Assembly: GCF_000766145.1 (NCBI RefSeq)
Contig: NZ_JNFB01000014.1
Span: 1-64,000 of the forward strand
Reading direction: 5' to 3'
Length of the DNA: 64,000 nt
Origin: Paenilisteria newyorkensis
Lineage (GTDB): Bacteria; Bacillota; Bacilli; Lactobacillales; Listeriaceae
Shown: positions 16,025 to 25,972 of the stretch, piece by piece
How the letters are laid out: every line of letters starts with the position of its first letter
Numbering within the stretch: position 1 is the stretch's first letter
Translations under genes and position numbers: made by a program
The notes under the pieces: model-generated
Database searches by the model: none
Seen by the model: the letters and a program-made list of their open reading frames with translations, nothing else
What the model was told of the DNA's origin: nothing

Positions 16025-16915
16025 TTTATTGCTATCAAAATACCCCAACAAAAAATCACGGAACAGTGTCTCGGACGGCGACATGTTCCGTCTTTTTGTC
16101 GTGATAATCCCAACCGACCGCCGCAATTCCTGGTCCATCAACGCAATGCTTCGCGTCTCTTTAAATATCGCCCCATCCAATATCATCTCGGGCAAAATGC
16201 TGATGCCGAGTCCCGCGCCAACCAATCCTTGAATCGTGTGGAAATCGCGGCTTTGGAAAATCGTCTCAAGCTCAATGCCTTTCATCCGCGCCGTATCTTC
16301 CACTAAATGATACAAATCGAAATCTTGCGGGTATAAAATAAACTTCTCGTTCGCCAAATCGGCAAGCGCGACCGAATGTTTCCCAGCTAACCGATGCCCG
16401 CTTGGAACAATCAACTTCAACTTCTCATCAAAAAAACGATGTGGCATAATCTCGTCATCTTCTTCTGGAACCGGCGACAAAAACGTGATATCGAGCGCGC
16501 CGGTCACCAACATCTGCTTCAAATCACGATTCGAACCTTCCATAAAACGATACGTAATTTGCGGATACTTTTCCCGGAATGCGGAAATAACGGCGGGTAG
16601 CACTTTTGTGGCAATCGAGTTTGGTAGTCCGACGCGAATCTCGCCAATCGTTGGGTCGGCGTATTCTTCCACGATCGCCTGGGCTTTTTGCAATTCTTGG
16701 AGGCCGATTTTGGCTTGGCGCAAGAAATCCTGACCTACTGCTGTCAGCTGCATGTTGCGGCCAATCCGGTCGAACAGCTTTATTCCGAGCTCTTCCTCGA
16801 GTTTTGTTATCTGTCTACTGACGGCAGATTGGGCGACGTGTAAATTTTCCGATGCTTGGGTCATGTGTTCGACGCGCGCGACTTCGATAAAGTACTTTAA
16901 TTGTCGTAATTCCAT
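16016..16915 (-). CDS. gltC: GltC: LysR-family activator of glutamate synthase
   Basis: A 299-residue LysR-type regulator. The N-terminal winged helix reads MELRQLKYFIEVARVEHMTQ followed by ASENLHVAQSAVSRQITKLE, and the effector-binding domain begins near IGEIRVGLPNSIATKVLP. GGAGA lies 6 bases before ATG 16915; an upstream in-frame start would run through the operator region and is rejected. In Bacillus, GltC activates gltAB when ammonium must be assimilated and is antagonised by catabolic RocG. It is divergent from gltB with a dyad between them, exactly as in Bacillus and L. monocytogenes (lmo1735). It overlaps the end of the MFS gene by 9 bases. Confidence 0.9.
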   Translation of the reverse strand: MELRQLKYFIEVARVEHMTQASENLHVAQSAVSRQITKLEEELGIKLFDRIGRNMQLTAVGQDFLRQAKIGLQELQKAQAIVEEYADPTIGEIRVGLPNSIATKVLPAVISAFREKYPQITYRFMEGSNRDLKQMLVTGALDITFLSPVPEEDDEIMPHRFFDEKLKLIVPSGHRLAGKHSVALADLANEKFILYPQDFDLYHLVEDTARMKGIELETIFQSRDFHTIQGLVGAGLGISILPEMILDGAIFKETRSIALMDQELRRSVGIITTKRRNMSPSETLFRDFLLGYFDSNKSI

Positions 16916-16931
16916 TGCTTGTCTCCAATCT

Positions 16932-16946
16932 ATCTCGAAATGAGAT
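16932..16946. promoter_or_regulatory. Candidate GltC operator dyad
   Basis: ATCTC-GAAAT-GAGAT is a perfect 5-bp dyad just upstream of gltC. It matches, as I recall it, the ATCTC-N5-GAGAT box bound by GltC in Bacillus subtilis. Location in the divergent gltC-gltB region supports it. Confidence 0.65.
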
Positions 16947-17065
16947 CGTTTTATTCTATTATATATATTGTTTCGATAAATGAAAAGCATTAGAATAGAT
17001 ATTACACCAAAACGTTACAAACTAGAAATTAATGGGTAGAATATAGAACGGCGCGGGATACATAA

Positions 17066-17188
17066 CCAGAGCGCCGACAAATGCTTAGTTTCTAGGCAAA
17101 GGAGAGTACCGAAGCGGAGCGTACGATTGTACGTGAGCATCGGAACGGAAGCTTTAACGACGAAAATGAGTATTTGTCGGTGCTCTGG
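17066..17188. repeat. Dispersed hairpin repeat, family B copy 1
   Basis: A 123-base element with terminal arms CCAGAGCGCCGACAAAT and ATTTGTCGGTGCTCTGG, pairing with one G-U. Inside lie TTAGTTTCTAGGCAAA, the palindromic core GGAGCGTACGATTGTACGT and AACGACGAAAATGAGT. A second copy in opposite orientation is at 48475-48601. It occupies most of the gltC-gltB intergenic region between the GltC dyad and gltB, so it may be part of the gltB leader. Confidence 0.8.
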
Positions 17189-17236
17189 ATGAATTATCTG
17201 AACTCTTGAAAAATTGCGGTACGAGGAGGAATTAGG

Positions 17237-20200
17237 ATGAAACAGACGAATATGCCTGAAAAACATGGCTTGTATGATCCAAAAAATGAACATGACGCTT
17301 GTGGTATTGGTTTTGTGGCGAATATTAAAGGGCGTTCTTCGCATAAAATTGTCGAGCAGGGAATTCACATGCTTTGTCAGCTGAAACATCGTGGCGGGGA
17401 AGTTGGCGGGGATACGGGCGATGGTGCGGGGATTCTTCTGGAAATTTCGGATGATTTCTTCCGTGATGCGTGCGCGAAAATCGATATTGTATTACCTGAA
17501 AAGTATCATTATGCTGTCGGGATGTTTAATTTCCCACAAAATGCCGACCAACGCAAAATTCTGCAGGCGGCGACGGAGTGTTTTATTGAGCAGGAAGGTC
17601 AGGACTTCTTGGGTTGGCGTAAGTTGCCGACGGACGTGACGAAAGTTGGGCTTGGTGCGCAAAAAACGGAACCGGCTGTGTATCAACTTTTTATCGCGAA
17701 GGATGAGGCGCTGGATGAGGAAGCTTTTGAGCGGAAATTGTACTTAATTAGGAAACAAGTGGAGCGTTTTGCGGTGGGCGATGCACGGATTACGGAAACG
17801 TTTTATGTGCCGAGTTTGTCGACGCGGACGGTTATTTTTAAAGGGATGTTGACGCCGGAACAGATTAATCAGTATTATTTGGACTTGGCGGATCCTGCTT
17901 ATACGTCGGCTTACGCGCTGGTGCATTCGCGTTTTAGTACGAATACGTTTCCGAGTTGGGAACGGGCGCATCCGTATCGTTATTTGATTCATAATGGGGA
18001 AATTAATACGCAGCGTGGGAATCTGAATTGGATGAAGGCTCGTGAGAAACGTGCGGAATCGGATTTGTTTGGCGCGGATTTGGCGAAACTTTTGCCGGTT
18101 ATTGATGAAAGTGGAAGTGACTCGGCGACGCTTGATAATGCGCTGGAATTCTTGGTGCAAACGGGGCGGACGTTGCCTCACGCGGCGATGATGTTGATTC
18201 CGGAGCCTTGGGATAAAAATAAGGCGATGACGGATCCGAAACGGGCGTTTTATGAGTATCACAGTACGCTGATGGAGCCTTGGGATGGGCCGACGTCGAT
18301 TTCGTTTACGAACGGGCGCGTGATTGGGACCATTTTGGATCGGAATGGGTTGCGTCCTGCGCGTTATTATGAGACGAAGGACCACACGATTATTTATTCT
18401 TCGGAGACGGGTGTTGTGCCTGTGGAATCGGAGGAAGTGATCCGCAAAGTGACGGTTGGCGCGGGTACGATGTTGTTGATTGATTTGGAAAAAGGCGAGA
18501 TTATTTCGGATGATGTGATTAAATCGGAGTTGACGACGGAAAAGCCGTATCGTGAGTGGCTGGACGCGGAATTGACGGAGATTGGGACGTTGACGGAAAA
18601 AGATCGTTTGGAATATATTTCATTGAATAAGAAGGATTGCTTCAAGTTGCAGCGGGCGTTTGGTTATACGCAGGACGAGTTGAGCAAAATCTTGATTCCG
18701 ATGGTGACGGAGAAAAAAGATCCGATGGGGGCGATGGGTTACGATGCGCCGCTTGCCGTGCTTTCTTTCCGACCGCAGCTGTTGTTTAACTATTTCAAGC
18801 AGTTGTTTGCGCAGGTGACGAATCCGCCGATTGATGGTTTGCGCGAGGAGTCGGTGATTTCGACGATGACGTTGCTTGGAAATGAGGGCAATATTTTAAA
18901 TCCAACAGCTGAAAATGCGAACCGAATCCGTTTGGAGACGCCGATTTTGTCTCGGAAACAGTACGCTTCGATTGCTTTACAGAAGAAATTTGCGAAACCG
19001 ACCGCGTTCATTAATGCGTTGTTTAAAGCGGAGGAAAAGGAGAATTTGGCGGCAGTGCTGGATCGACTTTTTGCGGAAGCGGATGCGAAAATTGAGGCTG
19101 GCGCGGAGTTGCTCGTGATCACGGATGACGGCACGAACGATGAATTTATCGGGATTCCGGCACTGCTTATGACGAGTGGACTGCATCATCATTTGGTGAA
19201 ACGTGGGACGCGGATGAAGGTGAGCTTGATCGTGAAAACGGCCGAGGCTCGCGACGTGCATCATTGTGCGATGTTGGTTGGCTACGGTGCAGACGCGATT
19301 TTCCCATATTTGGCGATCGATGTATTTACGAATTTGATCAAAGACGGTCGAATTAAAGGTTTTACAGCCGATGAGGCGGAGTCGCGCTATATTGAGGCGA
19401 TTACAGATGGAATTTTGAAGGTTATGTCGAAAATTGGCATTTCTACTGTGCAAAGTTATCGGGGCGCGCAGATTTTTGAAGCGATTGGCATTGGCAACGA
19501 TGTGATTGCGGATTACTTCCCAGGAACGGCGTCGCAACTTGGCGGGATTCCACTGGAAGTCATTGCGCAGGAGTCGTGGTTGCGTCATCGCGAGGCGTTT
19601 CACGATATCGGTTTCCAAGAATTCACGCTGAACACGGGTGGCGAGTATCAATGGCGCTCGAACGGCGAATATCACGTTTTCAACCCGCTCGCGATCCATT
19701 CGTTGCAACAGGCGACGCGTGAAAACAATCGCGAAACGTACGATCTATACTCGGATTTAATGCAGAATCAAAATAACGCTTTCCTTCGCGGTTTGCTGAC
19801 ATTCAATTCGCATGGTCGCAAGCCGATTCCTATCGAAGAAGTCGAGCCTGCCGAAGCCATTTTCAAGCGGTTCAAGTCGGGCGCGATGTCTTACGGATCA
19901 ATCAGTCAGGAGGCGCATGAGTCGTTAGCGATTGCGATGAACCGAATTGGTGGGAAAAGCAACAGCGGGGAAGGCGGCGAAAATCCAGACAGGTTCGAGC
20001 GTGATGCAAACGGCGATTGGCGTCGGAGTGCGATCAAGCAAGTTGCATCTGGACGATTCGGCGTAACGAGTCACTACTTGGTGAATGCGGACGAGCTGCA
20101 AATCAAGATGGCACAGGGCGCGAAACCAGGCGAGGGCGGTCATTTGCCAGGCGAGAAAGTGTATCCGTGGATCTCGAAAACCCGCGGATCAACGACGGGC

Positions 20201-21835
20201 GTAGGGCTCATCTCTCCACCACCACATCACGATATCTATTCCATAGAGGATTTATCCCAACTCATTTTTGACTTGAAAAATGCCAACAAGGACGCGCGGA
20301 TCAACGTGAAACTCGTATCGAAAACGGGAATCGGCACGATCGCAGCGGGTGTTGCGAAAGGATTTGCCGACGTGATCTTGGTCAGCGGTTATGAAGGCGG
20401 AACGGGCGCGGCGGCGCGGAGTAGTATTCGCCATACGGGTGTTCCGTGGGAAATCGGTTTGGCGGAGACGCACCAAACGTTGCTACTAAACGGTTTGCGG
20501 AATCAAGTAGTCGTGGAAACAGACGGCAAACTGATGACCGGAAAAGACGTGTTAGTTGCTGCCATGCTCGGCGCGGAAGAATACGGTTTTGCGACGGCGC
20601 CGCTTGTGACGCTAGGTTGCGTGATGATGCGCGTGTGCCATATGGATACGTGTCCCGTCGGAGTGGCGACGCAGAACCCAGAACTTCGTAAAAAATTCGG
20701 TGGTTCCGCGGATTACGTCGTGAATTTTTTCAACTTTATTGTTGCTGAAATGCGCGAAATGATGGCCGAACTTGGCTTCCGCAGCCTCGAAGAAATTATC
20801 GGGCACAAAGAATATTTGGAGACCCATGAACGCAAGGAATCGCATTGGAAAGCGAAACATCTCGACTTTTCCAATATGCTTTATATGGATGACTTTTACA
20901 AAAATCAAGTCCAATTCTGCACGAAAGAACAAGACCATAAAATTGAGCAAACGCTGGATATGCGTGATTTGCAAAACGTTGTGGCGCCTGCGATAGAACG
21001 CGGTGAGAAAGTCACTGGACGCTTCCCAATTCGCAATATTGACCGCGCAGTTGGTACGATTACTGGCTCTTATATCAGCAAGAAATACGGCGCGGCTGGC
21101 CTCCCAGAAGACACGATCGACCTAACCTTCACGGGTGCGGCTGGTCAAAGCTTCGGCGCCTTCGCCCCAAAAGGAATGACGCTACGCATTGAAGGCGACG
21201 CGAACGATTACTTCGGAAAAGGGCTATCTGGCGCGAAACTCATCGTATCTCCAGACGCCAAAACACCAATTGTAGCGCATGATTCCGCGATTGTCGGAAA
21301 CGTAACGCTTTACGGTGCAACAGACGGCGAAGCATACATTCACGGAAAAGCCGGTGCTCGTTTTGCCGTTCGTAACAGTGGCGCAGACGTGGTTGTCGAA
21401 GGAATTGGCGATAACGGTTGCGAATATATGACTGGCGGAACCGTGGTTGTCCTCGGCGAAACCGGCGAGAATTTTGCAGCAGGGATGTCCGGCGGTGTGG
21501 CCTACGTTTACGCCCCAGACCAAGCCCATTTCAACGCAAAAGTGAATCCAGAACTCGTGACGTGTCGCGGGATTACGACACCGCGCGAGGAACGGAAACT
21601 ACGCGAACTCGTGGAAAATCATGTGCGCTATACCGACAGCGAATTCGCCCGCAAACTACTTGCAAACTGGGAACGCGAAATCCTGAATTTCGTCTACGTC
21701 ATCCCGAACGAATTTGAAATCATGCTAACCCGCATCGAAAAACTAGAAGGCGAAGGCCAAACCCACGATGCCGCGGAGTTACAGGCGTTTTATGAGCATA
21801 AAAATAGGAAGCTGAATCCGCTCGTTCAGCTCTGA
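17237..21835 (+). CDS. gltB: Glutamate synthase large subunit (GOGAT)
   Basis: A 1532-residue enzyme that makes two glutamates from glutamine and 2-oxoglutarate. A short propeptide (21 residues) precedes the class II amidotransferase nucleophile in HDACGIGFVANIKG (Cys22). The central and FMN-binding TIM-barrel domain contains GAMSYGSISQEAHESLAIAM, the 3Fe-4S cluster region has CVMMRVCHMDTCPVGVATQN, and the C-terminal beta-helix has repeated glycine-rich turns. Length is normal. GAGGAGGA precedes the ATG. It is followed by gltD after a 150-base gap containing a repeat remnant. Odd: the 5' half uses mostly G/T-ending codons and the 3' half mostly C/A-ending ones, with the switch near 19.3-20 kb. 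Confidence 0.97.
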   Translation: MKQTNMPEKHGLYDPKNEHDACGIGFVANIKGRSSHKIVEQGIHMLCQLKHRGGEVGGDTGDGAGILLEISDDFFRDACAKIDIVLPEKYHYAVGMFNFPQNADQRKILQAATECFIEQEGQDFLGWRKLPTDVTKVGLGAQKTEPAVYQLFIAKDEALDEEAFERKLYLIRKQVERFAVGDARITETFYVPSLSTRTVIFKGMLTPEQINQYYLDLADPAYTSAYALVHSRFSTNTFPSWERAHPYRYLIHNGEINTQRGNLNWMKAREKRAESDLFGADLAKLLPVIDESGSDSATLDNALEFLVQTGRTLPHAAMMLIPEPWDKNKAMTDPKRAFYEYHSTLMEPWDGPTSISFTNGRVIGTILDRNGLRPARYYETKDHTIIYSSETGVVPVESEEVIRKVTVGAGTMLLIDLEKGEIISDDVIKSELTTEKPYREWLDAELTEIGTLTEKDRLEYISLNKKDCFKLQRAFGYTQDELSKILIPMVTEKKDPMGAMGYDAPLAVLSFRPQLLFNYFKQLFAQVTNPPIDGLREESVISTMTLLGNEGNILNPTAENANRIRLETPILSRKQYASIALQKKFAKPTAFINALFKAEEKENLAAVLDRLFAEADAKIEAGAELLVITDDGTNDEFIGIPALLMTSGLHHHLVKRGTRMKVSLIVKTAEARDVHHCAMLVGYGADAIFPYLAIDVFTNLIKDGRIKGFTADEAESRYIEAITDGILKVMSKIGISTVQSYRGAQIFEAIGIGNDVIADYFPGTASQLGGIPLEVIAQESWLRHREAFHDIGFQEFTLNTGGEYQWRSNGEYHVFNPLAIHSLQQATRENNRETYDLYSDLMQNQNNAFLRGLLTFNSHGRKPIPIEEVEPAEAIFKRFKSGAMSYGSISQEAHESLAIAMNRIGGKSNSGEGGENPDRFERDANGDWRRSAIKQVASGRFGVTSHYLVNADELQIKMAQGAKPGEGGHLPGEKVYPWISKTRGSTTGVGLISPPPHHDIYSIEDLSQLIFDLKNANKDARINVKLVSKTGIGTIAAGVAKGFADVILVSGYEGGTGAAARSSIRHTGVPWEIGLAETHQTLLLNGLRNQVVVETDGKLMTGKDVLVAAMLGAEEYGFATAPLVTLGCVMMRVCHMDTCPVGVATQNPELRKKFGGSADYVVNFFNFIVAEMREMMAELGFRSLEEIIGHKEYLETHERKESHWKAKHLDFSNMLYMDDFYKNQVQFCTKEQDHKIEQTLDMRDLQNVVAPAIERGEKVTGRFPIRNIDRAVGTITGSYISKKYGAAGLPEDTIDLTFTGAAGQSFGAFAPKGMTLRIEGDANDYFGKGLSGAKLIVSPDAKTPIVAHDSAIVGNVTLYGATDGEAYIHGKAGARFAVRNSGADVVVEGIGDNGCEYMTGGTVVVLGETGENFAAGMSGGVAYVYAPDQAHFNAKVNPELVTCRGITTPREERKLRELVENHVRYTDSEFARKLLANWEREILNFVYVIPNEFEIMLTRIEKLEGEGQTHDAAELQAFYEHKNRKLNPLVQL

Positions 21836-21839
21836 AAAA

Positions 21840-21913
21840 AACTGGAGCGGCCGCAGTGAAAACCCGATTTTGGTTTTTGCGGAGGGCGTGAAGTTTTCGA
21901 AGAGCTAGCGGAT
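21840..21913. repeat. Degenerate copy of dispersed repeat family D
   Basis: The gltB-gltD gap carries GCAGTGAAAACCCG, GGTTTTTGCGGAGGGCGTGA and TTCGAAGAGCTAGCGG. These align with the elements at 33124-33233 and, inverted, 63811-63905, which share a central hairpin and a GGAAATTTCGTGGCC-type segment. This copy has drifted. Confidence 0.5.
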
Positions 21914-21985
21914 GAAGCTAGACTGCGAACACTTGAAAGAGGCGCAGAGCTCAGAAAAATTTCAAAAAAAGGAGCTGAAAAAACA

Positions 21986-23455
<1,470 letters not shown>

Positions 23456-23472
23456 TAACCAAAGAAGGCTCA

Positions 23473-23527
23473 AAAATCTGTCGATGCTCAGTAGCGCAAA
23501 AACTACAGGACATCGACAGATTTTCTT
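23473..23527 (+). terminator. Rho-independent terminator of gltBD
   Basis: AAAATCTGTCGATG and CATCGACAGATTTT form a 14-bp perfect stem with a 25-base loop, followed by a T-containing tail. Confidence 0.8.
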
Positions 23528-23666
23528 TATTAACTGGTATGACAGGGGTTAGGCGAGTTTTACGACAAATGAAAGCAACGCCAGATTAGCAAAAAAGACA
23601 ATTTTGCTATCGGTCGACAGAAATAGGCTCATGAGGTATGATGGGAGTAGGGCTAAAATAGCACGG

Positions 23667-24013
23667 GTTTTATCTAAGTAATGTGAAATGTAAATTTTGT
23701 AACGTCCGGTCTTTTCATATCTGTCGAATACGTTTTATCTAAGTAATGTGAAATGTAAATCAATAACGCCTAGCGCTTGCAAATAGTCACGTTTAGTTTT
23801 ATCTAAGTAATGTGAAATGTAAATACTGTTAGAAGAAACAGCAATTTCTTTTCCTAGCGCGTTTTATCTAAGTAATGTGAAATGTAAATTTTTCAAAGGT
23901 TGCTTGTACGCTTAATTCTGGTTTGGGTTTTATCTAAGTAATGTGAAATGTAAATACATTTACGATTGACGACAATATCGGCTCGTTAGAAGTTTTATCT
24001 AAGTAATGTGAAA
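23667..24013 (+). CRISPR. Orphan CRISPR array, six repeats and five spacers (rliB-like)
   Basis: Five identical 29-base repeats begin at 23667, 23732, 23796, 23861 and 23927; each starts GTTTTATCTAAG and ends GTGAAATGTAAAT. A sixth at 23992 matches for 22 bases and then decays, marking the leader-distal end. Spacers are 36, 35, 36, 37 and 36 bases and all differ. The 3' eight bases ATGTAAAT fit a type I-B 5' handle. The leader would be the AT-rich stretch before 23667 (ends CTAAAATAGCACGG). The repeat resembles those of Listeria type I-B arrays and the rliB element of L. monocytogenes, which is also cas-less. No cas gene lies in this window. Confidence 0.95.
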
Positions 24014-24260
24014 CGTTTTTATCCAACCAATACGAGAACTAAATACTTCAACCCGAAAATCTTCTGAATAAATCTACCCAATCCAACCCTCCAAAAAATC
24101 TTTTTGTTGCGTTTTTCCTGCGTATTGTGTAATCTGAATAAGGAAGCTCTGCAACAACTAGCCAAGCTTTCACGCATGTGCAATAAAAAATGCAATCATA
24201 CATAAAGGTGGGATCGATATGAAAAAAGGAAAAACAGTATGAACAGATCTGTTTACAATT

Positions 24261-24338
24261 ATGATATATAAAGTAGTACTATTCTTTCTGGGAATCATTT
24301 CGTGCATCATTTATGTCTTTTCGAAAAAGAAAGATTGA
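24261..24338 (+). CDS. Candidate 25-residue membrane mini-protein
   Basis: ATG 24261 opens a 25-codon frame encoding MIYKVVLFFLGIISC and a tail VFSKKKD. It has one hydrophobic segment and a positively charged C terminus, like type I toxins or regulatory membrane peptides. It lies in a chain of tiny overlapping frames: 24219-24242 (MKKGKTV, preceded by AAAGGTGGGA) and 24239-24271 (preceded by AAAGGA). A strong hairpin with a T-tract follows 16 bases later, so the unit looks like a short transcript. Its own ribosome site is poor. Whether it is translated is uncertain. Confidence 0.35.
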   Translation: MIYKVVLFFLGIISCIIYVFSKKKD

Positions 24339-24354
24339 TCGAAATAAACTGTCC

Positions 24355-24409
24355 AATCTGCTGGTGTGCAGGTAACCGCGAAGTTACTTGTGCCACGGCG
24401 GATTTTTTT
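24355..24409 (+). terminator. Strong hairpin terminator after the mini-ORF
   Basis: AATCTGC and GCGGATT form the base (G-U allowed), with TGGTG/CCAC and GTAAC/GTTAC pairs above, followed by seven T. It ends a transcript just upstream of the MerR-type promoter. Confidence 0.7.
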
Positions 24410-24430
24410 ATGCCTACTAATCGTTTAAAA

Positions 24431-24461
24431 TTGACTTGGAGCCCACTTCAGGGTTTAGACT
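24431..24461 (+). promoter_or_regulatory. MerR-type promoter with 19-bp spacer
   Basis: TTGACT (-35) and TAGACT (-10) are exactly 19 bases apart, with a partial dyad ACTTGGAGCCCACTTCAGGGT between. It resembles operators of AdhR/NmlR-like MerR regulators. In Bacillus subtilis, AdhR controls a carboxymuconolactone-decarboxylase gene (yraC), the same family as the gene downstream here. Confidence 0.7.
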
Positions 24462-24559
24462 TTACCTAGGAAGCAAAAAAAGTGCAAAACTTGGAGGTGT
24501 ACAAAATTACGGCACCCACAGACTTTCCGGCAGAAAATCAATAATGGGAGGAATTGCAA

Positions 24560-25324
24560 ATGTCTATTAGTAAAACGGCACAGGCCAACCACGATCAATT
24601 ATTTCCAAATCACCAATCAACGTTAAAAGAAACGGACCCTGAGTTCATCGCAATTTTCGATAATTTTGCGTTTGATGAAGTTTTGCAATATACGCAACTG
24701 ACGATCAAACAACGCATGAAAGTAACGCTCGCCGCGCTGATCGCGATGCAATGTGTGAACGAGTACAAAATCATGCTACACGCGGCGCTTCATATCGGTG
24801 TGACGCCAATCGAGGCAAAGGAAATCGTCTACCAAGCTGTACCATATGTCGGACTCGGAAAAGTGTTCGATTTTTCGCAAGTAACCAATGATGTCCTGAT
24901 AGAAAGAGGTGTACCCTTGCCGCTCGAAGGCCAATCCACGACAACCCGCGAAAACCGATATGAAAAAGGTGCGGAGGCAATCAGGCGTGTAGCGGGGGAC
25001 AAGGTGGATAAAATGTACGAGACGATGCCTGAAAATCAGAAACATTTCGCCGTCTTTTTAGCGGATAACTGCTTTGGCGACTATTTCACGCGAGGCGGAT
25101 TAGATGAGAACGAGCGCGAATTACTGATTTTTGCGATGCTTGCTTCGATGGGTGGCGCTGATCAACAACTGAAAGGGCATATCGCGAACAACATCCAAAT
25201 TGGCAATGACAAGCAATTAATGATCGACACTATCACCGTCCTGCTTCCGTATATTGGCTACCCAAGGACATTGACAGCGCTAAATTGTCTCAATGAAATC
25301 ATACCAGAAGGAGAAAACGAATGA
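24560..25324 (+). CDS. Carboxymuconolactone decarboxylase-like protein (two CMD/AhpD-type domains)
   Basis: A 254-residue, all-helical protein with two CMD units. The first reads RMKVTLAALIAMQCVNEYKI followed by HAALHIGVTPIEAKEIVYQ; the second reads ELLIFAMLASMGGADQQLKGHI. The AhpD-type CxxC is absent, so a thiol peroxidase role is unlikely. Double-domain CMD proteins in Firmicutes are linked to aldehyde and electrophile stress. GGAGGA lies 8 bases before ATG 24560, and TTG 24554 is rejected. The stop overlaps the next start (ATGA). It is driven by the MerR-type promoter 100 bases upstream. Confidence 0.8.
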   Translation: MSISKTAQANHDQLFPNHQSTLKETDPEFIAIFDNFAFDEVLQYTQLTIKQRMKVTLAALIAMQCVNEYKIMLHAALHIGVTPIEAKEIVYQAVPYVGLGKVFDFSQVTNDVLIERGVPLPLEGQSTTTRENRYEKGAEAIRRVAGDKVDKMYETMPENQKHFAVFLADNCFGDYFTRGGLDENERELLIFAMLASMGGADQQLKGHIANNIQIGNDKQLMIDTITVLLPYIGYPRTLTALNCLNEIIPEGENE

Positions 25325-25899
25325 AAAAAACACTTTACCTGATGCGTCACGGTCAAACACTATTCAACGTACGGAAAAAAATCCAAGGTTTCTGCGATGC
25401 GCCTTTGACGGAACTCGGCATTTACCAAGCCCAAGTCGCGGGAGACTATTTCAAAAAGAACGGAATCACATTCGGCGCGGCATACAGCTCCACATCCGAA
25501 CGAGCTTGCGACACACTAGAACTGATTACCGATATGCCATACACACGCCTCAAAGGGCTAAAAGAATGGAATTTCGGCACATTCGAGGGCGAGAGTGAGG
25601 ATTTGAATCCGCCGCTCCCATATGGCGATTTTTTCGCAGGATTTGGCGGCGAACGAGAAATGGATTTCCGCGCGCGCCTTGTTGAAACGATGGAATCTAT
25701 CATGAGCCAAGAGGACCACGACGCCGTTTTGGCGGTTTCCCACGGTGCCGCTTGTGCTCAGTTCGCCCGCCATTGGGAAGCAAACAGCAAAACTGGCCCG
25801 ATCAAAGGCTTGAAAAACTGCTGTATTCTGAAATTTGAATATGAAAACGGTCATTTCACGCTTGTAGACTTTATGAATCACGATTTTGCAAAAGTCTAG
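25321..25899 (+). CDS. Histidine phosphatase (phosphoglycerate mutase-like)
   Basis: A 192-residue member of the histidine phosphatase superfamily. The catalytic motif is LYLMRHGQTLFNVRKKIQGF, with DAPLTELG, SSTSERACDT and the second catalytic histidine in VLAVSHGAACAQF. It is probably a cofactor-independent-of-glycolysis phosphatase rather than a true mutase. The ATG overlaps the stop of the CMD gene, so it shares the MerR-controlled transcript. Substrate unknown. Confidence 0.85.
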   Translation: MKKTLYLMRHGQTLFNVRKKIQGFCDAPLTELGIYQAQVAGDYFKKNGITFGAAYSSTSERACDTLELITDMPYTRLKGLKEWNFGTFEGESEDLNPPLPYGDFFAGFGGEREMDFRARLVETMESIMSQEDHDAVLAVSHGAACAQFARHWEANSKTGPIKGLKNCCILKFEYENGHFTLVDFMNHDFAKV

Positions 25900-25972
25900 C
25901 CAATCTCTTCGCAAATTTTCCGATTTTCCGCTATACTGAATAGGAGAACACATGAAGAAGGGAAGTTTTGTT

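Noticed and set aside
23696-23991. CRISPR spacers targeting sequence within this window
   Set aside because: Reading the five spacers against the window by eye gave no convincing match; a computed search is still needed.
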